From contig JADKJG010000003.1 in NCBI GenBank assembly GCA_016722375.1, positions 62,001 to 126,000 on the forward strand: a stretch of 64,000 nt of DNA, in the 5' to 3' direction. The notes below the pieces were generated by a model. That model was not told the DNA's origin. It saw only the letters and a list, made by a program, of their open reading frames with translations, and ran no database searches. Both the position numbers and the translations under genes were made by a program. Positions 25,326 through 33,183 of the stretch are shown here, piece after piece. The stretch is from Bacteroidota bacterium (lineage in GTDB: Bacteria; Bacteroidota; Bacteroidia; Chitinophagales; LD1). Within the stretch, counting starts at the first letter, position 1; every line of letters starts with the position of its first letter.

Positions 25326-28133
25326 TGGATCGTAGAGGTCTTTGATGAACAGAATGGATTCTCCGGTTGATTTCATTTCAGGGCCCAACTCGCGAGAGAC
25401 ACCCGGAAATTTATCAAAACTGAATACCGGTTCTTTGATAGCAAACCCTACCAGTCGTTTGAAGTATTTAAAGTCTTTGAGTTTGTTCACTCCCAACATC
25501 ACCTTGGTAGCGTAATTGAGATAAGGGATATTGTATGCTTTGCAAATAAATGGTGTCGTACGACTTGCTCGTGGGTTTGCTTCGATAACGTACACCTTTT
25601 CATCTTTAATCGCAAACTGGATGTTGATGAGTCCGCGAATGTCAAGTGCTCGGGCAATCTTCTCCGTGTACTCACGCATTTGCGCGATTACATTTTCTGA
25701 AAGATTGTAGGGAGGCAGCACAGCATTCGAGTCGCCACTATGGATACCTGCCGGCTCGATATGTTCCATGATTCCCATGATTTCAACCTGATCACCATCG
25801 AAAATGGCATCTACTTCTGCCTCTTCGGCGCGGTCGAGAAAGTGGTCAATCAGGATGTTGTTGTCGGGGAAAAATTTGAGAATTTTGATGACGCTTTGTG
25901 TCAGTTCCTCATCGTCAATCACGATGCGCATTCGCTGTCCGCCTAATACATAAGAAGGCCTGACCAGTACCGGATAGCCGATGCGGTGAGCGACTTCGAG
26001 TGCCTGTTCCGCATCCTTAGCTGCTCCGTAGTTTGGATAGGGAATGTTCAGTTGTTTCAACATATCGCTGAACCGCTCGCGGTCTTCTGCAATATCCATG
26101 GCATCAAAGCTGGAGCCGATGATTTTAATGCCATTGTCTTGTAAATTTTTAGAAAGTTTGAGCGCCGTTTGTCCGCCTAACTGTACTACTACTCCTTCGG
26201 GCTTTTCATGTTCGATGAGTTCGCGGAGATGTTCCCAGAACACCGGTTCAAAATAAAGCTTGTCTGCAATATCAGGATCGGTAGAAACTGTCTCGGGGTT
26301 GCAGTTCATCATGATGGCTTCATAGCCAGCCTCTTTGATTGCCAAAACACCATGAACACAGCAATAGTCAAATTCAATTCCCTGACCAATACGATTAGGG
26401 CCAGAGCCAAGTACAATGATTTTCTTTTTTGTTGAAACCGTTGATTCATTTGAGGCCAATTCAACTCCAAGAGATTTCGTCTCAAAGGAAGAGTAGTAAT
26501 AGGGCGTTTTTGCTTCAAATTCGGCGGCACAGGTGTCTACTAATTTATAAACCCGACGAATGCCTAATTCTTTGCTGCGATAATTATAAACTTCATCTTC
26601 CGTTGTTTTTGTCAGCCAGGCGATTTGCAAATCGGAATATCCTTTTTGCTTGAGATCCATCATTTCATCGTGGCCAATATCTTTCAATTCTTTTTTCCGG
26701 GTGACTTTTTCTGTGTCCACCAATTCCATTATTTGATTTAGGAACCAAGGATCAATCTTGGTGATTTCTTGAATAGATTTCATGGGAACACCCAACTTGA
26801 GTGCATCATAGATTCTGAAAAGTCTATCCCAAGATGCTACCTTGATGCCTTCCAACATATTCTCCGTGCTGACCCAGGTTTTGCCGTCGGCACCTAAACC
26901 AATCCGGTTATTCTCTAATGACTGACAAGCCTTTTGCAAGGCTTCCTGAAAACTTCTGCCAATACCCATCACTTCGCCCACGGCTTTCATCTGCAAGCCG
27001 AGTGTGTCGTCGCAACCGGCGAACTTGTCAAAATTCCAACGTGGTATTTTCACAATCACATAATCGAGCGCCGGTTCAAAGAAGGCAGAAGTAGTTTTGG
27101 TGATTTGATTTTTTAATTCATCCAGCGTATAGCCTATCGCCAGTTTGGCAGCAATCTTCGCAATGGGGTATCCGGTGGCTTTGGAAGCTAGTGCAGATGA
27201 ACGCGACACGCGCGGGTTCATTTCTACGGAGATAATATCTTCTGTCATCGGGTCAATCGCAAATTGCACATTACATCCTCCGGCGAAAGTTCCTATCTCT
27301 TTAATCATCCGCTTGGCGTATTCGCGCATGCGCTGGTAGGCCGTATCGCTCAAAGTCATAGCAGGCGCTACGGTGATGGAATCGCCGGTATGAATTCCCA
27401 TCGGGTCAAAATTCTCGACGGTACAGATGACGACGAAGTTGTCGTTCATGTCGCGCATCACTTCCAGTTCATATTCTTTCCAACCGAGTACTGCCTTTTC
27501 AATCAATACTTCGTGGGTGGGAGAGGCCGCCAGTCCACGTTGCAATTTTTCGTCAAATTCTTCTTTGGTATGGACAAAGGAACCACCGGTTCCACCCAGT
27601 GTATAAGATGGACGAACGACTAAAGGGAAGCCAATTTTTTGAGCGGCCTCCTTTCCTTCTAAAAATGAATTGGCAACAAAAGATGGTGCCACCATAATTC
27701 CCAACTGCACCATAAATTTTCTGAAGGCTTCTCTGTTCTCCGTAGTTTCAATGGCTTTGAAATCGGCACCGAGAACGCGCACATTGAATTTTTCCCAGAT
27801 ACCCAATTCGTAGGCTTCCATACAGAGGTTCAAGGCTGTTTGTCCGCCCATGGTAGGCAGGACAGAGTCAATGGTGTGGCCTCTCTGTTTTTGTTCTTCG
27901 AGAATCTTTACAATGCTATCAATGGAAATAGGTTGGAGGTAAACGTTATCGGCCACCACGGGGTCAGTCATGATGGTGGCGGGGTTGTTGTTGAGGAGGC
28001 TGACCTCGATTCCTTCATCGCGGAGGGAGCGAGCAGCCTGACTGCCGGCGTAATCAAATTCGCAGGCTTGGCCAATAATGATGGGGCCGGAGCCGATAAT
28101 GAGGGTGTGTTTAATGGAAGTGTCGCGTGGCAT
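25278..28133 (-). CDS. carB: carbamoyl-phosphate synthase large subunit
   Basis: Makes carbamoyl phosphate for pyrimidines and arginine from glutamine-derived ammonia, bicarbonate and two ATP, with CarA (not in this window). Two homologous ATP-grasp halves are clear. The first has LIIGSGPIIIGQACEFDYAGSQ and SYTLGGTGG; the second has VLGSGPNRIGQGIEFDYCCVHG and RPSYVLGGQRM. 951 residues is shorter than the E. coli enzyme (about 1,073) and ends soon after the second ATP-grasp domain, so the C-terminal allosteric (MGS-like) domain appears absent. The final 16 codons lie in a direct repeat shared with the far side of hicBA. Confidence 0.96.
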   Translation of the reverse strand: MPRDTSIKHTLIIGSGPIIIGQACEFDYAGSQAARSLRDEGIEVSLLNNNPATIMTDPVVADNVYLQPISIDSIVKILEEQKQRGHTIDSVLPTMGGQTALNLCMEAYELGIWEKFNVRVLGADFKAIETTENREAFRKFMVQLGIMVAPSFVANSFLEGKEAAQKIGFPLVVRPSYTLGGTGGSFVHTKEEFDEKLQRGLAASPTHEVLIEKAVLGWKEYELEVMRDMNDNFVVICTVENFDPMGIHTGDSITVAPAMTLSDTAYQRMREYAKRMIKEIGTFAGGCNVQFAIDPMTEDIISVEMNPRVSRSSALASKATGYPIAKIAAKLAIGYTLDELKNQITKTTSAFFEPALDYVIVKIPRWNFDKFAGCDDTLGLQMKAVGEVMGIGRSFQEALQKACQSLENNRIGLGADGKTWVSTENMLEGIKVASWDRLFRIYDALKLGVPMKSIQEITKIDPWFLNQIMELVDTEKVTRKKELKDIGHDEMMDLKQKGYSDLQIAWLTKTTEDEVYNYRSKELGIRRVYKLVDTCAAEFEAKTPYYYSSFETKSLGVELASNESTVSTKKKIIVLGSGPNRIGQGIEFDYCCVHGVLAIKEAGYEAIMMNCNPETVSTDPDIADKLYFEPVFWEHLRELIEHEKPEGVVVQLGGQTALKLSKNLQDNGIKIIGSSFDAMDIAEDRERFSDMLKQLNIPYPNYGAAKDAEQALEVAHRIGYPVLVRPSYVLGGQRMRIVIDDEELTQSVIKILKFFPDNNILIDHFLDRAEEAEVDAIFDGDQVEIMGIMEHIEPAGIHSGDSNAVLPPYNLSENVIAQMREYTEKIARALDIRGLINIQFAIKDEKVYVIEANPRASRTTPFICKAYNIPYLNYATKVMLGVNKLKDFKYFKRLVGFAIKEPVFSFDKFPGVSRELGPEMKSTGESILFIKDLYDPYFRDLYKKKSMMLSR

Positions 28134-28348
28134 ATTCTAATTTGAGCATCCGGTAAAAGCGACTTTCGGGGTATGAACCGCTGCCGAAGGCATGGCTTCT
28201 CCAGAAAAGTCGCGCGAAGATAAAAAAGGAGAGGAAAGGACAATTTACAATGAGCAATTATCAATGAGCAATTTACAATTAACAGTTGGCTATTTGTTTT
28301 TGTGGTGTTCTTCTATTGCGGGATGGGCAAAGTGTATAGTGCGCAGTA

Positions 28349-28563
28349 CATATTTCCCAGCGGACGGCATGAAATGAGCTGCGGAGTACCTGAAATTTGT
28401 TGCGGACGGCCTAAAATGACTTTCGGACGGCATGAAATGACTTTTTCCCGGCATGAAATGACTTTCGGACGACCTGAAATGTTTTGCGGACGGGGTGAAA
28501 CGTTTAGCGGAGGGCCTGAAATTAGTTTCGGAGGGCCTGAATTGATTGGCGGAGGGCCTGCCC
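28349..28563 (+). repeat. 21-bp tandem array C
   Basis: About ten units of exactly 21 bp with consensus close to TTCGGACGGCATGAAATGACT. The better units are about 80% identical. Phase is kept throughout although some units differ at half of their positions. Frames are open on both strands (plus 28302-28604; minus 28313-29023), an expected result of a stop-free repeat, so no gene is called. The array lies upstream of carB on the opposite side from hicBA. Confidence 0.8.
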
Positions 28564-28780
28564 CTAAACCCCGAAGGGGGGATAAAGACACCGCCACTTC
28601 GTGAATTATGGTAGAGATAGAATTTTTATGGGTCGAGAGGTGGTGGTGATGGAGGTACAATGTCATTAAGTTAAGCCATTCAGATTTCGTGTTCCACCTC
28701 ACCCCGAACCCCTCAAAAGGAGTCCTTTGGACCGAAGGGGGAATAAAGTTGGCGCGTAGATTTATGTATTGTTCTGTCTT
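28564..28780. other. intergenic region with GC-rich hairpins
   Basis: No gene seen. It contains CCCCGAAGGGGGG-type runs at about 28569-28582 and a hairpin-like AGGAGTCCTTTGGACCGAAGG segment near 28718 (in parts), sequences that look like dispersed palindromic repeats. Confidence 0.4.
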
Positions 28781-28920
28781 AGAAGCTGTTTGGATTTGAA
28801 CAACCGAATTTGTTATGAATCTGATATGTCGCACGGAGAACACAGAGGTATTTTCTCCGTGATGCTCCGTGGCTCTGTGCGAGACACTTTTTTTATACAG
28901 AAATCCAAACAGCCTCTTCG
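28781..28920. mobile_element. MITE-like element with 13-bp terminal inverted repeats
   Basis: GCTGTTTGGATTT at 28785-28797 is exactly inverted as AAATCCAAACAGC at 28901-28913; with flanks the arms resemble GAAG...CTTC. The interior carries a second inverted repeat, CACGGAGAA / TTCTCCGTG, and CACAGAG / CTCTGTG. About 135 bp and no open frame. No transposase copy is in the window. Confidence 0.55.
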
Positions 28921-29161
28921 GGAAGTTGGACAAAGCTTGGAGTAGGGGGCTGCGGCAGGGAAGCCTTAACCGGCCCGCCGGATTGTTAGAAAAAGGACAA
29001 AAAGTGTAGAGGATAGTATCCATTTTATGCTATCCTTTACATGTTGTCCTCAGGATAGAGCCGGTATCCTTTTTCTTTCCAAAAATATTTTAGAGTTAAG
29101 AAAAAGATATAGGCGAAAGCCCGGCTGCCGCCATCATTCTGTTGTTCATTTTTAGGAAATA

Positions 29162-29190
29162 AAAAAGGAAAGCTATACAGCTTTCCTTTT
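29162..29190 (-). terminator. intrinsic terminator after the tRNA 3'-end remnant
   Basis: On the minus strand AAGGAAAGC-TGTATA-GCTTTCC is followed by a T run. It mirrors the terminator after the intact tRNA-Leu but with a different stem sequence. Confidence 0.75.
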
Positions 29191-29192
29191 TG

Positions 29193-29250
29193 TGCCCAGG
29201 AAGGGACTCCCCGCCTGACCGCTGACGCATCAGTCGGGCAGGGAACCCCC
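29193..29250 (-). pseudogene. tRNA 3'-end remnant interrupted by a REP-like palindrome
   Basis: 29193-29209 is identical to the last 17 bases of the intact tRNA-Leu (T-arm 3' strand, acceptor strand and discriminator). On the far side GGGGGTT (29244-29250) matches the 5' strand of the T arm. Between them, where the T loop should be, is the GC-rich palindrome CCTGCCCGAC...GTCAGGCGG. The rest of the tRNA is absent; the GIY-YIG gene abuts it and borrows its stop codon from the palindrome. Confidence 0.65.
29210..29243. repeat. REP-like GC-rich palindrome (copy 1)
   Basis: Arms CCCGCCTGAC and GTCGGGCAGGG pair imperfectly around an 11-13-base loop. Related palindromes with the same arms but different loops lie at 39228-39256, 41679-41702 and, more degenerate, 63605-63652. 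Confidence 0.65.
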
Positions 29251-29487
29251 GACAATCAGGTGTTTGAGGCGTCGTTTTCCGGCTGCAGTTTTATAGTATT
29301 TCTCCAGTTTTCTCGCTCCTTCTCTTGTGTTAACCTGTTCCGTATAAATAATTTTCCAAGGTCGAAAAGCCGAAGTGAATTTTGATTTGCCTGTATTATG
29401 CTCTGACATGCGTCTGTCTATGTTTTCTGTAAATCCGGTGTATAGTTTATCATGATGAATGGATTGAAGAACATAGACCGTGAACAT
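29230..29487 (-). CDS. small GIY-YIG family nuclease
   Basis: 85 residues from ATG 29487; longer frames upstream only translate the tRNA and its terminator. The GIY-YIG core is visible (VYVLQS, KLYTGFT, then IDRRMSEHN and a Glu-containing IIYTEQ segment), as in the stand-alone YhbQ/UvrC-N-like proteins. The gene begins directly after the tRNA-Leu terminator and ends in a second copy of the tRNA 3' end, so it occupies a duplicated tRNA locus. The C-terminus GGSLPD is encoded by T-arm and palindrome sequence. Activity is untested; a homing-like role is an inference from position. Confidence 0.85.
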   Translation of the reverse strand: MFTVYVLQSIHHDKLYTGFTENIDRRMSEHNTGKSKFTSAFRPWKIIYTEQVNTREGARKLEKYYKTAAGKRRLKHLIVGGSLPD

Positions 29488-29502
29488 TGGCCAAAAATAA
29501 AA

Positions 29503-29526
29503 AAGGAACGTCAAATGACGTTCCTT
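29503..29526 (-). terminator. intrinsic terminator of tRNA-Leu
   Basis: AAGGAACGTCA-TTT-GACGTTCCTT followed by T's, starting two bases after the tRNA discriminator on the minus strand. Confidence 0.8.
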
Positions 29527-29527
29527 G

Positions 29528-29609
29528 TGCCCAGGAAGGGACTCGAACCCCCACACCTTGCGGCTCTCGCACCTGAAACGAGCGCGTCTACCAATTTCGC
29601 CACCTGGGC
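29528..29609 (-). tRNA. tRNA-Leu (anticodon CAG)
   Basis: 82 bases from G at 29609 to discriminator A at 29528. Acceptor GCCCAGG pairs with CCTGGGC; the D arm contains TTGGTAGACGC; the anticodon loop is TTTCAGG with anticodon CAG; a long variable arm (GAGAGCCGCAAGGTGT region) marks a class II leucine tRNA; the T arm is GGGGGTTCGAGTCCC. The 3' CCA is not encoded. Confidence 0.93.
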
Positions 29610-29642
29610 ATGCTTCATTCAGAGGTGCGCAAAAGTAACCGT

Positions 29643-30497
29643 TCAACTGTAATCGTAAAATCCTTTGCCTGATTTCTTTCCGAGGTGTCCGGCATCTAGT
29701 TTTTGTTGCTGAATGCGCGATGGGCGGAATTTGGGGTCTTGATAAAAGGATTCGTATAGGGAGGAGGTGACGGCAAAGTTTATATCGTTTCCAATCACGT
29801 CCATGAGTTTGAAGGGGCCCATTTTGAAACCGGCAGATTCCATGAGGGCATCTATGTTTTCTATGGTGGCTACGCCTTCTTCTAATAATCGCAGGCTCTC
29901 TACGTAGTAATGACGGGCCACGCGGTTGACGATGAAGCCGGGCGAGTCGTTGCAGACCACGCCTACTTTTCCGATTCTGGCAGCTAGTTCTTTTATGATG
30001 GAAAGGGTTTCGAGGGATGTTTCGGCACCGCTGATTATCTCGACCAGTTTCATCAAGTGAGCTGGGTTGAAAAAGTGCATGCCCAGTATTCGTTGCGGAT
30101 TGGGAATGTCTTTGGCTATTTTGGTGATGGAAATAGAGGAGGTGTTGGTGGCCAAAATGGTTTGGGGGGAATTGATTGGGGCAAGGGTTTGAAACAGTTG
30201 TTGTTTTACTTCCAGTTTTTCTACGATGGCCTCGATGATTAAATCTGCTTTAAGGGAATTTATATCTGGGGAGAAGGTGATTTTGGATAGTGCATGGTCT
30301 TTATCTGTGGCGCTGATTTTGTTTTTGGAAACGGCATAGTCGAGACTTTTTTGGATGGCAGATTTTGCTTTGTCCAATTGAGGAACATTTACATCGAATA
30401 GAATTACCTCAAGGTGAGCTTGGGCGAATACTTGGGCGATGCCCGCACCCATAGTTCCTGCACCTGCAATCCCGACTTTATTTATTTGGAGAGTCAT
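29643..30497 (-). CDS. 3-hydroxybutyryl-CoA (3-hydroxyacyl-CoA) dehydrogenase
   Basis: NAD-dependent oxidation of 3-hydroxyacyl-CoA to 3-ketoacyl-CoA, in fatty acid or acetoacetyl-CoA metabolism. The Rossmann motif GAGTMGAGIAQ (residues 11-21), ATNTSSISIT, the catalytic HFFNPAHLMKLVEI and the C-terminal GPFKLMDVIGND are all present. 284 residues is the length of the single-domain PaaH/Hbd type without a hydratase fusion. The stop lies 33 bp from the start of the tRNA-Leu gene. Confidence 0.94.
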   Translation of the reverse strand: MTLQINKVGIAGAGTMGAGIAQVFAQAHLEVILFDVNVPQLDKAKSAIQKSLDYAVSKNKISATDKDHALSKITFSPDINSLKADLIIEAIVEKLEVKQQLFQTLAPINSPQTILATNTSSISITKIAKDIPNPQRILGMHFFNPAHLMKLVEIISGAETSLETLSIIKELAARIGKVGVVCNDSPGFIVNRVARHYYVESLRLLEEGVATIENIDALMESAGFKMGPFKLMDVIGNDINFAVTSSLYESFYQDPKFRPSRIQQQKLDAGHLGKKSGKGFYDYS

Positions 30498-30547
30498 CGC
30501 TAATTTTTGCCAAATAAAAAGAATAAATCCTCAACGAGCCTGTATGG

Positions 30548-30576
30548 TTTGCCTCTTATCAAAAACGATACATTTG
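30548..30576 (+). promoter_or_regulatory. promoter of the M16 peptidase pair
   Basis: TTTG at 30548-30551, a 17-base spacer, then TACATTTG at 30569-30576. It is a complete Bacteroidota promoter, 18 bases before the ATG at 30595. Confidence 0.65.
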
Positions 30577-30594
30577 CCGCCCATTTGAAAGAGT

Positions 30595-31845
30595 ATGATA
30601 AAGTTTGAAGAGTTTGTATTGAAAAACGGGCTGAAGGTGATTGTTCATGAAGACCCTACCACGTCTATGGCTGTGGTGAACGTTCTATATAAAGTAGGTT
30701 CGAGAGATGAAACCCCGGAGCAAACCGGTTTCGCACATTTGTTTGAGCATTTTATGTTTGAAGGCTCGGTAAATATTCCCGAATTCGATACCCCTTTGCA
30801 AAACGCAGGTGGCGAGAACAATGCTTTTACTTCGAACGACATCACGAATTATTACGACATCTTTCCGGCACAAAATCTGGAAACGACGTTTTGGTTAGAA
30901 AGCGATCGGATGCTTTCGCTGGCTTTTGATGAAAGCAGCCTGGAAACGCAGAAGAATGTGGTGATGGAAGAGTTTAAGGAGCATTATATCAACCAGCCTT
31001 ATGGAGATATTTGGCATAAGATGTGTGAGTTGGCTTATAAAGTTCATCCTTATAAATGGCCGGTGATTGGGAAAGATTTATCGCACATCGAACAGGTGAG
31101 GATGCCATCGGCTAAAGATTTTTTCTTCAAATATTATCGTCCAAACAATGCGACGATGGTGGTAGCCGGAAATGTGAAGGCGAAGGAAGTTCAAAAGCTG
31201 GCAGAAAAATGGTTTGGAGAAATTCCGGCTTCCGGGAAAATTGAACGCAATATTCCAAAGGAGCCTTTGCAAACAGAGGCAAGGGTATTGGAAGTGAAGG
31301 CAGATGTACCGGTAGATGCTCTTTATATAGCTTACCCGATGTGTGCGCGCAATCACCCGGATTATCACGCGACGGATTTGCTCAGAGATATTTTGAGCAG
31401 TGGAGATTCTTCAAGACTCTATCGCAGTTTGGTGAAGGAGTTGAAGTTGTTTAGCAGCATCACTGCCTACACTACAGAAATGTTAGATGAAGGACTGTTG
31501 ATGATAGAAGGCAAATTGAGCAAAGGAGTTTCTATGGATGAGGCAGACAAGGCGGTGACGGATATGTTGCTTGAAATGGCTACAGAGAAAATTTCGGAGG
31601 AAGAATTGGAGAAAGTAAAAAATAAAATCGAGGCCTATCAAACCTTCGGAGAAGTGAATATTATCAATCGGGCGATGAACCTCGCCTATTTTGATATGCT
31701 CGGAAATGCCGCGGACATTAATAATGAAATCGAAAAGTATTCGGCAGTTTCTGCCGAGAAAATCCGTTCCATTGCTGCGAAGATCTTTCGAAAAGAGAAT
31801 AGCAACACCATCAAATATTTTGCGCAAAACAAACAGGCCAATTGA
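30595..31845 (+). CDS. M16-family zinc metallopeptidase, active subunit
   Basis: 416 residues with the inverted zinc motif HLFEH (His48, Glu51, His52) inside GFAHLFEHFMFEGS and a downstream glutamate in VVMEEFKEHYI. Two M16 domains (peptidase plus inactive-like C-terminal lobe) fit the length. There is no signal peptide, so it is probably cytoplasmic or exported by another route. The next gene encodes the partner lacking the zinc motif, the usual M16B heterodimer arrangement. Confidence 0.93.
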   Translation: MIKFEEFVLKNGLKVIVHEDPTTSMAVVNVLYKVGSRDETPEQTGFAHLFEHFMFEGSVNIPEFDTPLQNAGGENNAFTSNDITNYYDIFPAQNLETTFWLESDRMLSLAFDESSLETQKNVVMEEFKEHYINQPYGDIWHKMCELAYKVHPYKWPVIGKDLSHIEQVRMPSAKDFFFKYYRPNNATMVVAGNVKAKEVQKLAEKWFGEIPASGKIERNIPKEPLQTEARVLEVKADVPVDALYIAYPMCARNHPDYHATDLLRDILSSGDSSRLYRSLVKELKLFSSITAYTTEMLDEGLLMIEGKLSKGVSMDEADKAVTDMLLEMATEKISEEELEKVKNKIEAYQTFGEVNIINRAMNLAYFDMLGNAADINNEIEKYSAVSAEKIRSIAAKIFRKENSNTIKYFAQNKQAN

Positions 31846-31847
31846 AC

Positions 31848-33119
31848 ATGAACAGAAGTATAGCACCGCCGATAGATACGATTGATACTATCACCCTTCC
31901 TGAAATAAAACAAGTAAAGTTAGACAACAAAGTCCCTGTTTACCTGCTGAACGAAGGCGACCAGGATGTAATTAAAGTAGAGCTGATGTTCCGCGCAGGG
32001 AAATGGTATGAACCTAAGAATTTGATGGCGGATATTATCAGTCGGATGTTGCGTGAAGGAACAACGAAGCATAACGCAAAGCAGATTGCAGATTCCTTTG
32101 ATTATTACGGTGCTAGTTTTAATACCGGCGCGGGCTTTGAAACGGCAGGGGCTTCACTTTATAGTTTGACGAAGCATATTGACAAACTCTTGCCTCTTGC
32201 TTTTGAAACATTCAGCGAATCCAATTTTCCTGAACATGAATTGGTCACAATCGTTGCAAATAAGAAACAGAAACTGCGAGTGGAATTAGAAAAAAATGAT
32301 TTCATCGCGAACCGAAATTTTGTTCAGGCACTGTATGGAAGCACACATCCCTATGGGCGGATAACCGAGTTTTCAGACTTTGAGCAGATTACCACCGATG
32401 ATTTAAAGGCTTTCTATAAAAAATATTACACCGGTTCCAATCTGACCATTATAGTATCGGGAAAGTTTGACGACAAGATTATCAAGGGACTCAATCAATA
32501 TTTTGGTAACAACGATTGGGTAGGTGAAAGAGGATTGCCTATTCTGGATTATCCGATTGAAGCATCGGAAACCTTGGTTCATCACACCGACAAAGCAGAC
32601 TCTGTTCAAAGTGCGGTGGTTGTCGGAAATTTAAGCATCAACAAAACGCATCCCGACTTTCTGAAGCTATCTATTATGAATACGGTTTTCGGAGGATATT
32701 TTGGTTCGCGATTGATGAAAAACATTCGGGAAGAAAGGGGCTTTACTTATGGCATCTACTCTTCACTGGCATCCTATCCGCACGGTGCTTTTATTGAAAT
32801 TGCTTCTGAAGTGGGCAAAGAAGTTCGTGAAGCGACTTTAAATGAAATCGAACACGAAATCAATCTCTTGCGCACTGAATTAGTAGGCGAAGAAGAACTG
32901 TCTGTAGTGAAAAATTATATGAGCGGAAAGATTCTCCGCAGTATTGACGGGCCGATTAAATTTTCGGAAACACTCAAGAACCTGATTATTTATGGTCAGG
33001 ACACCTCTTATATTCATCAGTATTTGAGAGCCGTCAGAGAAATTACGGCTGAACAGATTATGGAGACTGCCAATAAATATCTAGACTACGACAAGATGTA
33101 TAAGGTAACGGTGGGCTAA
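31848..33119 (+). CDS. M16-family peptidase, inactive partner subunit
   Basis: Paralogous to the preceding gene in fold (VMFRAGKWYEPKNLMADIISRML) but the HxxEH motif is replaced (ISRMLREGTTKH). It keeps the glycine-rich substrate loop FGGYFGSRLMKNIREERGFTYG. The start is ATG 31848, two bases past the upstream stop; a TTG at 31842 overlapping that stop is the alternative. It likely forms the non-catalytic half of the heterodimer. Confidence 0.9.
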   Translation: MNRSIAPPIDTIDTITLPEIKQVKLDNKVPVYLLNEGDQDVIKVELMFRAGKWYEPKNLMADIISRMLREGTTKHNAKQIADSFDYYGASFNTGAGFETAGASLYSLTKHIDKLLPLAFETFSESNFPEHELVTIVANKKQKLRVELEKNDFIANRNFVQALYGSTHPYGRITEFSDFEQITTDDLKAFYKKYYTGSNLTIIVSGKFDDKIIKGLNQYFGNNDWVGERGLPILDYPIEASETLVHHTDKADSVQSAVVVGNLSINKTHPDFLKLSIMNTVFGGYFGSRLMKNIREERGFTYGIYSSLASYPHGAFIEIASEVGKEVREATLNEIEHEINLLRTELVGEEELSVVKNYMSGKILRSIDGPIKFSETLKNLIIYGQDTSYIHQYLRAVREITAEQIMETANKYLDYDKMYKVTVG

Positions 33120-33131
33120 AAAATTAGGCCG

Positions 33132-33159
33132 TTTGCGATTCAATATTTCTATATGTTTG
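33132..33159 (+). promoter_or_regulatory. promoter before the isomerase gene
   Basis: TTTG at 33132-33135, 16 bases, then TATGTTTG at 33152-33159. The box is 24 bases before the ATG at 33184. It suggests that the sugar locus is transcribed separately from the M16 pair. Confidence 0.5.
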
Positions 33160-33183
33160 TCCGTATTAGAAATCCAATCGCTT

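Noticed and set aside
28313..29023. 236-codon minus frame over array C and the MITE-like element
   Set aside because: It runs through repeats, hairpins and an element without any protein-like sequence.
29488..29646. N-terminal extension of the GIY-YIG frame
   Set aside because: It is translation of the tRNA-Leu gene and its terminator; the ATG at 29487 starts the real domain.
33133..33183. TTG at 33133 as start of the isomerase
   Set aside because: It lies in the promoter; ATG 33184 is followed by normal sequence.
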